Shown here: in pieces, positions 13,302 through 20,784 of the stretch
Layout of the letters: every line of letters begins with the position of its first letter
Position numbering within the stretch: the first letter of the stretch is position 1
Source: a virus
Strand: one strand, 5' to 3'
Virus record (IMG/VR): IMGVR_UViG_3300020183_002271
Coordinates: 1 to 22,410 of that record
Length of the DNA: 22,410 nucleotides
The notes under the pieces: generated by a model
What the model saw: the letters and a program-made list of their open reading frames with translations, nothing else
Databases searched by the model: none
What the model was told of the DNA's origin: nothing
Made by a program: the position numbers and the translations under genes

Positions 13302-14068
13302 TCGGGGTTATCACAGCAGTCACCTCGGTCGTAGGTTCGATTGCTGCGTATTCCCAACAACAACAAGAAGTTGCCTATCGTAATTCCGTTGCTCAGGCTC
13401 AGTATCAAAATCAACTGATTGCCTATGATCGGTCGATTAAGGCAACCCAAGAACAGTATCGATTAAATACCGAAGCAGCTAACCGAGGATACATTTCGGA
13501 ACAGAACAAGCTTCGTGCTGAATATCAGAAGTTTACGCAAGAGCAACAACAGCTTTTGGTGTCATCTCTTCAAACCCAAGGAACCGTACTATCGTCTGGT
13601 AGGGCTGGTCAATCCATTGGTCTACTTGCGGCTGATGCTGAAAGACAGTATGGTAGAGACCTAGCGACACTAGGTTTGAACCTTGCCTATTCTCAACAAG
13701 ACTTCTTTACTGCGACTGAGGGAATCTATAATCAAGCTCAGAGCGCCAACAATGCGGCAGCAGCCAACCAAATGCTTGAACCTATGGCTCCGATAATGGA
13801 ACAGGGTCCAAGTGCGTTAGGGTTGGTGTCTGGTATTGCTGGTGGAGTGATGGGCGGCTATAGTGCGTATCAAGGCCTACGAGCGCCATCGGCTGGAGGA
13901 GGAGGAGGAAGTTCACCCTATTCTCCAACGCCAATTCCTGGAGGCAGTTGGTCAGGAAGTTCTTCATTCAATCCATCACCATCTTTCCCGTCATCTACGC
14001 CTCGAATTAGTGGTACTATGGAATATCCGTCTTTCTCTCCGCTTCCTGCGGCTTCCCGTGTGAGGTAA
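13280..14068 (+). CDS. Internal virion protein, T7 gp14-like
   Basis: A 262-residue ejection protein. As in T7 gp14 it starts MC and then has a hydrophobic segment (residues 4-24, AAVIGVITAVTSVVGSIAAY). A long Gln-rich helical region follows (about 25-160), with GRAGQSIGLLAADAERQYGR and YSQQDFF. A second hydrophobic Gly-rich stretch (ALGLVSGIAGGVMGGYSAY, about 180-198) precedes a Ser/Pro/Gly-rich disordered tail. T7 gp14 is ejected first and forms a pore in the outer membrane; the same role is inferred. The tail is rich in GGA and TCN codons and is probably fast-evolving. The last codons include a GAGGTAA SD for the next gene. Confidence 0.85.
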   Translation: MCLPAAVIGVITAVTSVVGSIAAYSQQQQEVAYRNSVAQAQYQNQLIAYDRSIKATQEQYRLNTEAANRGYISEQNKLRAEYQKFTQEQQQLLVSSLQTQGTVLSSGRAGQSIGLLAADAERQYGRDLATLGLNLAYSQQDFFTATEGIYNQAQSANNAAAANQMLEPMAPIMEQGPSALGLVSGIAGGVMGGYSAYQGLRAPSAGGGGGSSPYSPTPIPGGSWSGSSSFNPSPSFPSSTPRISGTMEYPSFSPLPAASRVR

Positions 14069-14071
14069 TCA

Positions 14072-16690
14072 ATGGCCCGAATTTATGAATCACGCGGACC
14101 GCAGGTTGCTCTTCAAGGACCACGGGAAAGTGCTGGATTTCAACCGGTTCAAGCGTTTGACCCGTCTCGTCAGATTCTCAATCAAGCAGATCGTCAGCTG
14201 GCTCAGGCAGCACAGGTGGGCGAAAACATGTTGCGTAATTCTGCGAGGGACCTAGAAGCGTTAACGCAATTTTCTGACACTCTTAATAAATTTCTGTTTG
14301 ATCAAGCAGAACGAAAAAATAAGCAAGACCTTGAGCTAGGTATTGCAGAAGTTCTAAATGGTGATCGTGTTGTCAAACCCGATACCTTTCAACAATTTAG
14401 GCAAGCCGAACAGGTTCTTGGAACCAAAGCACTGGCAGATGCGTCTCTCAGTGATTCGGTAGCTCAAATCTCTCCAGCTATTGGAGAACAGGCTCGTGCT
14501 GATAGTCCCGCTATTAGTGGGTGGAGGGCCTATGGGCAGGCCATTGGTCGGGCTAAAAAAGCAGCCTCCGTAAGTCAGATGATGATGTCTGAATTTATGG
14601 AAAGCGATCAACCAGTGGTGCCAATTCCCAATCCAGATGGCACAGCCCGTCTGATGGCCCCAAGGGATGCTAGAAGTCCTGCTGAAATCATGGCCGCATT
14701 TTCGGTTGGTCAGCAGCTCTTTATCCAAGAGTCTGGATTGTCTGGTATCAATCCTGTTATTATTGCTGAACATCTTACTCCAACAATGCTTGGGGTTAAG
14801 CAAGGCATTGTCAGTAATAAGATTGCGGCTGCCCGTAAGGCGATGCAACAGGAGGAGATTGAACAGATTCAGGAATTTATTGGTTCTGAGGTTCTTACCC
14901 TGGATCCTAATGATCCTAATTTGATTCAAACGTTCTGGCAAAGCACTACCCGTGATCTTCAAATCAATGGTAGGATGAGCAGGGCTGAAGCCAATACTAC
15001 TGTTGTTGAATCGTTTATTGAGCACGCCAAGGCCCTTGGTCGGACGGATCTGCTGGAGGCTCTTGCTAACACTCCGCTCATTGCCGACCAACCAAATGGT
15101 CCCCGCGTCGGTGATCGCTTCCGTCCGCAATTCGAAGCCGCAGCCCGTGGGGTGGAGCAGTACAATGATTACATAGAAGGTAAAAAGGAGAAGGAACAGG
15201 ATGATATGGTGGACGATCTGCTATCCGCCCATACCCTGCTTCTTACCCAACCTGGCGTTAGTCCCTCACAAATTCAAACCAGTTGGGCTAGTACAACCAG
15301 TGAATTGCGGAAGCTTGCCGGTGCTGGCAGTAGAAAAGCGGCTAATGAGCTATTGGCAATGGAGCAAGAGGGTGAATCCTATAACCCCCTGCTTGCGTCT
15401 GATTTGGCCCGTGATATTGCCGCTGGTCGTTATCCATCTCCAGAAAGTATTGACGAATTAGTACGACTAAGGCGCATAAAACCCGCCGAAGGTGCGGATC
15501 TTAAAAATCGTATTCCTAGTTCTGCTGCTATTGCTAAAACTAAAGCTCTGGAACCGGAAATCAAAAAAGCGGTTCAAGGTGTTTTTAACAATGCCCTTAT
15601 AGAGCAAGGTGTAAGTTCTGCTGATGTTCAAGTTACAGCTTCTGGCACAGCATTTGTTCAAGGACAGATGGCTGATGAACTATCGGAACTGGCTCAAACC
15701 TATATTGAACAAAATCCTCAGGCATCTCCTGCGGAGGTTCGTGACTTTTTGCGGACCAGAGCCTCTGCTCTTATCCAGCAGCCACGCTTTCGTCCTATGG
15801 TGGAAGGTGGTGCAGTAAGATTTAAGCAGTCGCTTTCCAACAACCCAAAAGTCCAGAAGTTCCTTAACCCCGTCACCGGGCGTTCCACAAGAGACTTCAG
15901 TACCGCCACTCCTGCTCAAGTACAGTCTTCACGGCCTGTATCGAAAACGGATTGGCTGATCAGCTCTCAAGAACTTGCTCAAAACACTCAGAACTATCTG
16001 AATGGACAGCAACCCACTCCAAGGGTCAAGGCACTCATGACTGCCACCGGAAAGAGTTGGGACGCGTTCTTGAGGGACCAATCTCAAGCATATGGTATTC
16101 CCTTTACGCAACTATCCCAGTCCCAAGCGGCTCAGGCTGCTCAACAGCGTCGGGCTCTTGCCCCTGCTGCTGCTGCCATCCTGGTCAACCCAAACGCTAC
16201 TGCGACCCAACGCATTAGAGCCTGGAATGACATTACCGCAGCCCGCCAACGTCAAGCCCGCCAAACCAGCGGGAAAAACGATGGCCCCGCTCCTGGATCA
16301 GTTCCTGGTGGCGCTTTGGGGCCTGAACAGTTGGTTGACCTTGCCCTTCAATCAGGCTTTAGTCCTGAGTTAGCTCCAATCATGGCAGCAATTGCTATGG
16401 CTGAGTCGGGCGGTCGTACCAACGCTCATAATCCAAACCGCAGCACAGGTGACAATTCCTATGGCCTTTGGCAGATCAATATGATTGATAACCTTGGTCA
16501 GGAACGTCGCAGGCAGTTCGGTCTAAAACGTGATGAGGATCTTTGGGATCCAGCCACAAACGTTCGAGCAGCAAAACAGGTCCACGCATCGCAAGGACTT
16601 GGAGCTTGGACAGTTTATAAAACTGGCGCCTATCGTCAGTATCTACCGGAAACTAAGAGGGCGCTTGCCAATCTTCGTCGTTCCCGGTAA
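14072..16690 (+). CDS. Internal virion protein (gp15-like) with C-terminal lytic transglycosylase domain
   Basis: An 872-residue core/ejection protein in the T7 gene 15 position. Most of it is helical and Gln/Ala-rich with no recognisable catalytic motif. The last 120 or so residues form an SLT/lysozyme-like domain: LALQSGFSPELAPIMAAIAM, then AESGG with the probable catalytic Glu778 (codon 16403-16405), NPNRSTGDNSYGLWQINM, and a closing AAKQVHASQGLGAWTVYKTG. It would cut peptidoglycan during DNA ejection. In T7 this activity sits at the N-terminus of gp16; here the gp16-like protein shows no such motif. GAGGTAA (14062-14068) lies 3 bases before ATG 14072. The fold assignment is secure for the domain; gp15 homology is mainly positional. 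Confidence 0.86.
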   Translation: MARIYESRGPQVALQGPRESAGFQPVQAFDPSRQILNQADRQLAQAAQVGENMLRNSARDLEALTQFSDTLNKFLFDQAERKNKQDLELGIAEVLNGDRVVKPDTFQQFRQAEQVLGTKALADASLSDSVAQISPAIGEQARADSPAISGWRAYGQAIGRAKKAASVSQMMMSEFMESDQPVVPIPNPDGTARLMAPRDARSPAEIMAAFSVGQQLFIQESGLSGINPVIIAEHLTPTMLGVKQGIVSNKIAAARKAMQQEEIEQIQEFIGSEVLTLDPNDPNLIQTFWQSTTRDLQINGRMSRAEANTTVVESFIEHAKALGRTDLLEALANTPLIADQPNGPRVGDRFRPQFEAAARGVEQYNDYIEGKKEKEQDDMVDDLLSAHTLLLTQPGVSPSQIQTSWASTTSELRKLAGAGSRKAANELLAMEQEGESYNPLLASDLARDIAAGRYPSPESIDELVRLRRIKPAEGADLKNRIPSSAAIAKTKALEPEIKKAVQGVFNNALIEQGVSSADVQVTASGTAFVQGQMADELSELAQTYIEQNPQASPAEVRDFLRTRASALIQQPRFRPMVEGGAVRFKQSLSNNPKVQKFLNPVTGRSTRDFSTATPAQVQSSRPVSKTDWLISSQELAQNTQNYLNGQQPTPRVKALMTATGKSWDAFLRDQSQAYGIPFTQLSQSQAAQAAQQRRALAPAAAAILVNPNATATQRIRAWNDITAARQRQARQTSGKNDGPAPGSVPGGALGPEQLVDLALQSGFSPELAPIMAAIAMAESGGRTNAHNPNRSTGDNSYGLWQINMIDNLGQERRRQFGLKRDEDLWDPATNVRAAKQVHASQGLGAWTVYKTGAYRQYLPETKRALANLRRSR

Positions 16691-16719
16691 CAGCAAGAAA
16701 ACCAACTGTGGGAGGTTCG

Positions 16720-16815
16720 ATGCGTCGGGCCTCTTTTCTTGTATCCATCAACCCTTATCCCTGCGGGGACCACATCGACAACAATGACAACAAGTTGGAG
16801 AGAGTTTGGCAGTAG
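16720..16815 (+). CDS. Possible 31-residue leader ORF overlapping the gp16-like start
   Basis: ATG 16720 is preceded by GGGAGG (16710-16715) at a spacing of 4, one of the best SDs in the window. It encodes a 31-residue peptide beginning MRRASFLVSINPYPCGDHID and ending in LERVWQ before TAG 16813. It runs through the 93-base gap and overlaps the preferred gp16-like start (ATG 16784) by 32 bases in a different frame. The gp16-like start has no SD of its own, so translational coupling is possible. No homologue is recognised and it may be chance. Confidence 0.35.
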   Translation: MRRASFLVSINPYPCGDHIDNNDNKLERVWQ

Positions 16816-19800
16816 CCAGCGTCAGGGGGTCGAGGATCCTCTTGAAAGAAATAAAAAAGATGAAGAGGAACGTAGACGGCAGCAAGCGGAACAACAACGC
16901 AGGCAAGCCGAGGAGCTTAAGAAAAAGCAACAAGAAGAAGCTGCTCGTACACGGAACCCTCTAGCCTCAATTCAAGAAGCACTAGGTCAGGATGCTGCCC
17001 GTCCTCTTCTTCAAGGAATTGATAGAACGTTTGGCACCAACCTAGATCAGATTCGAGAACAAAACATTGAACGTGCTGGTGGCCGTGAAGCCATCAAGCA
17101 ACGCCAACAACAGGTTACAGAAGGATTTCAGCGGGAAGCTGATAAAGGAGCTAACATCGTTGGTTCTGAAGCCATCCGTGCTGTTGTTCGTACTCCTGTC
17201 AATCTTCTTGAAGGGGTTCTCAATACTGGTGAGCTGATCAAAGATACTGTTTCGGCTCCATTCCAAAAAGATCCAAAGAAGAATCCATTTGATCGTAGGT
17301 ATGTTCAAGCAGCCTATGACTTTAAGGTTGAGGGTCCTAAGACTCCAGTAGGTAAACTTGCTGAAGGATTGCTGACGTTTGGCGTTGGCATGAAACTAGC
17401 AGCTAGTCGGCTTCCCAAGGGTGCCGTTGGCCTTGGAACAGGTGGAAAGGGACTCAAGGGGGCGATTGCTTCCGGTATTGTCCCTGGTGCTCTGGCCGAT
17501 TTTATGCTGGCAAAGCCTGGCGATGGCAATCTGAGTAACCTTGTTCAGGATCTAGTTCCAGAGGAATATCGGGACACCTTCTTGTTTGCTCTGGCTACCG
17601 ATAAGGATGATGACCCCTGGACAGCGCGTCTAAAGACCGTTCTGGAGGGTGCTGGTACTGGTGCTGCTGTTGATACCCTCATCTATCTTAAGTGGGGTAG
17701 GAACGCCACACAGAGGGCTCTCAAGGCCGGTAAATCACAGGCTCAGGCCGTTTCCGAAGGCCTTAAAGCTGCGGATGCCAAACGGGTAGAACTGGAAAAA
17801 GCTCTTCCCAAAAAGATTGAACAGGAAGGTATTCGTTGGTCTGATGCCCAGCAAAAGGAAACCGAACGGCTTCTGGAACGGGAAAACTTCTTAATCAATG
17901 AAGAAGCAAATCTTCGTAATGCTGGTCTGGATGATTCAGATCCAAATCTTCAACGAGTAATCCAAGAGCTGGAAGAAGTTCGCCTTAACCAGTCGCAACT
18001 GGATTCCGAGATTGTTCGGGGTTATGATCCAGAAGATATTACCTTGGCTCCACAGGAACGCTCTGCCACTGTGGATACCACTGATGTTAACCGTGTTGTT
18101 GCTCAACAATTGGAGTTAGAACGTGGACCCATTCCAGATTCTGCGAGAGTTCCTGATGTTCCTTCAACATTTAGGACTAATCAGGCTGCTCTTGGTGGTT
18201 CTGATCATATACTTACTGATGCTGCTTATCGCATCCTGAATCTGGATGATGAGGTGGAGAACTTTGTTCGTCAAACCACCCGTCGTACTGATCTTCAGAC
18301 CCTGGCTAAAAGTCTCGGTAGATCCACAGATAGCATCGTCGCAGATGCTGCTAGGATCGTTCAGGAGGTGCGTGACGCCAGCCGTCAATGGAATGACCCT
18401 ACCGATAACATTGCGGACCTTCTGAAGCGTTCAGGGGCCATGATGGAGGTGCGTGGTGCTACCGATGGAACCTCCGGGGACATCCTTACTCGTGAGGGTG
18501 TTGTAGCTCTTAAGGCTCTGATTACTGATACCAGCAATCAAATCTTCGACCTTGCCTTAAACGCTGATAAAGCCCTTGAGGCTCGCATGGTTGGAGGTAA
18601 TCAATTTGATCGGATGGTTGATCGGCTTGTGACAATGCTCGGTCTCCATAAACAAGCTGCTGTGTTCCACGGTGGTGGTCTTCAGGCCTTTGGTCTTGAC
18701 CTTATGGGTGGTATCCACGTTCGTGGTGATGCTGCCGATGACAGTGTTGAACTAACCATGCGTCAAGCTCGTGAGTGGGCTGCCAAGGTTAAGGAACTTA
18801 AGCGTATTGGCGATCCAGAAGCTCAAGATCAACTGGAGAAACTGGTAAGGGCTATGGCTCTTGCTGGTGGTAATCCTACAAAAGCAGTCAACTTCACCTA
18901 CATTGCAGCCAAGCTCGGTGTAGATGAATTGATGAATGGAATGTATAACTCCATTCTTTCTGGACCCATCACGCATCTTCGTAACGTCATTGGTAACAGT
19001 TACGCACTTCTTGAGCGTCCTACGTCCATCATGTTGAGAGGTTTTCTCAATAATGATGAAACGCTGCGCCGTTCGGCGGTGGCGGGGTATCATGGCATTG
19101 TGAGTAGTGTTCAAGAAGCGTGGCGGGTTGGTTGGACCTCCATGAAAACTGGAGATTCCGTTAATCTAAATGCCAAGTTTGTTATCGAAGATGCTCAAGC
19201 CCTTGCTGGTATTGAGCGCCTTAAGATGGCAGCTAAACCTGGTAGCAACGAAGAACGTGCTGCGGGTTTTGTGGAAGCCCTCTATCGGTTTACCCACAAC
19301 CCTATTATTAGTCTGCCCAGTCGCATGATGATTGGTGCTGATGACTTCTTCAAAACCTTGACTGCTCGTCAGAAGGTTCAGACAGATGCCATGTATAAGG
19401 CGATGTCTGAAGCCCAAAGCGCCGATGATGTTGATGGATTGTTCCAATCCTACATGAAGGAATTTAGCAAGAAGATTGATCCGACAACGGGTCGCATTCT
19501 TGATCCAACTCTTCTTGAGTATGCTGAGCGTGCCACCTTTCAGCAAGATCCTGGTTCACAGGTTAATGCTATGGCCAATTTTCTCAATAGCATTCCATAC
19601 GGTATTGGACGCATCTTTGTCCCGTTTGTCCGTACTCCGGCTAACATTCTCGCTTATGCTGGACAACACACACCAGGTCTTGCTCGATTCCTCACTCAAT
19701 TTAAAGAGGCCGAGCGTGTCGGTGATGAACTTTTACTAGCAGAACTTAAGGGTCGAGAAGCTATTGGGTCAATGACCGTGGCTATTGCCGGTATGGCAGC

Positions 19801-20782
19801 AATGAATGGATTGATCACGGGCAACGGTCCTGTAGATCCGCAAGAACGCACAATCTGGCTCCAAACCCATCGTCCTATGTCCATTAAAATTGGTGATGCT
19901 TGGGTGTCATATCAGCCAATTGAACCGTTAAGTACTCTTATGGCAACCATTGCTGACATTGCAATGCTGGCTAATATGGGCGCTGCTGATGCGGCTGAAC
20001 GTCTTGCTGGTCAAACTGGCTATGCCATAGCTGCTGCTGTTACGGAAAAGAGTTACCTTGCTGGTCTGGCCAGTATTGCTGAAATTCTTGACCCACAAAA
20101 TATGACGGCAGACGGTGCGGCGCGAGGGCTACTTAGTACTGTCAATAATTTCTTCCCATATGCTGGTGCTAGGCGTGGTCTTGCCAACGCTCTGGATCCA
20201 TATATAAAGGAAGTTGACGGAGAACTTAAGCGTGCTCTTAATGCTGCCCTTCCTGGATACAAACTGCTTGGCCCTACAAAGGTCGATTTCCTTACGGGAA
20301 AGGATGTTGAGTCTTCCGCTGGTGGTCTTTACAATGCCATTAGTCCGATCCGTTATGCAAAAATGGGCGAAGACCCTGTAAAGGATATGCTGGTTAACAT
20401 CAACTACGAACTCAAGGATGTGGTTAAGACCGGTCCTATGGGGGTTGAGTTGACCGGTGAGCAACGGAGAATCCTATCGCAGGAGATGTATCGTAATGGC
20501 GTCCGACAACGTTTGGAACGCCTTATCAAGCAGGACTGGTTTAAGGAGGATGTGGCTAACTGGAAAGCCCGTGGTCTTAATTTCTCCACAGAAGATAACC
20601 GCCCCCGCCATTATCAAGCTGTTCAGCGGATTATCACTCAATCCAAAGAGTCCGCATTCCGCACAATGCAAGCCAAAGATCCTGGATTTGCCGAGATGGT
20701 CCGTAAAGCTCGCCAAGAGCAGGTCAAGTCGCGGCGAGGCATTTACACCGAAGTTAATGATTTGACCAATTACCCTAACTGA
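16784..20782 (+). CDS. Giant internal virion/ejection protein, T7 gp16-like
   Basis: 1332 residues from ATG 16784, similar to the 1318 of T7 gp16. The start MTTSWREFGSS is followed by a charged coiled coil (about 20-60, runs of E, R, Q and K) and long helical regions. Hydrophobic stretches include KLAEGLLTFGVGMKLAASRL, GLKGAIASGIVPGALADFML and MTVAIAGMAAMNGLITG (997-1013), consistent with a protein that crosses or lines the cell envelope during ejection. No transglycosylase Glu motif is seen at the N-terminus, unlike T7. In-frame TTG 16739 would add 15 residues but has no SD. ATG 16784 also lacks one and may depend on the short upstream ORF. Assignment is by position, size and composition. 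Confidence 0.85.
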   Translation: MTTSWREFGSSQRQGVEDPLERNKKDEEERRRQQAEQQRRQAEELKKKQQEEAARTRNPLASIQEALGQDAARPLLQGIDRTFGTNLDQIREQNIERAGGREAIKQRQQQVTEGFQREADKGANIVGSEAIRAVVRTPVNLLEGVLNTGELIKDTVSAPFQKDPKKNPFDRRYVQAAYDFKVEGPKTPVGKLAEGLLTFGVGMKLAASRLPKGAVGLGTGGKGLKGAIASGIVPGALADFMLAKPGDGNLSNLVQDLVPEEYRDTFLFALATDKDDDPWTARLKTVLEGAGTGAAVDTLIYLKWGRNATQRALKAGKSQAQAVSEGLKAADAKRVELEKALPKKIEQEGIRWSDAQQKETERLLERENFLINEEANLRNAGLDDSDPNLQRVIQELEEVRLNQSQLDSEIVRGYDPEDITLAPQERSATVDTTDVNRVVAQQLELERGPIPDSARVPDVPSTFRTNQAALGGSDHILTDAAYRILNLDDEVENFVRQTTRRTDLQTLAKSLGRSTDSIVADAARIVQEVRDASRQWNDPTDNIADLLKRSGAMMEVRGATDGTSGDILTREGVVALKALITDTSNQIFDLALNADKALEARMVGGNQFDRMVDRLVTMLGLHKQAAVFHGGGLQAFGLDLMGGIHVRGDAADDSVELTMRQAREWAAKVKELKRIGDPEAQDQLEKLVRAMALAGGNPTKAVNFTYIAAKLGVDELMNGMYNSILSGPITHLRNVIGNSYALLERPTSIMLRGFLNNDETLRRSAVAGYHGIVSSVQEAWRVGWTSMKTGDSVNLNAKFVIEDAQALAGIERLKMAAKPGSNEERAAGFVEALYRFTHNPIISLPSRMMIGADDFFKTLTARQKVQTDAMYKAMSEAQSADDVDGLFQSYMKEFSKKIDPTTGRILDPTLLEYAERATFQQDPGSQVNAMANFLNSIPYGIGRIFVPFVRTPANILAYAGQHTPGLARFLTQFKEAERVGDELLLAELKGREAIGSMTVAIAGMAAMNGLITGNGPVDPQERTIWLQTHRPMSIKIGDAWVSYQPIEPLSTLMATIADIAMLANMGAADAAERLAGQTGYAIAAAVTEKSYLAGLASIAEILDPQNMTADGAARGLLSTVNNFFPYAGARRGLANALDPYIKEVDGELKRALNAALPGYKLLGPTKVDFLTGKDVESSAGGLYNAISPIRYAKMGEDPVKDMLVNINYELKDVVKTGPMGVELTGEQRRILSQEMYRNGVRQRLERLIKQDWFKEDVANWKARGLNFSTEDNRPRHYQAVQRIITQSKESAFRTMQAKDPGFAEMVRKARQEQVKSRRGIYTEVNDLTNYPN

Positions 20783-20784
20783 CA

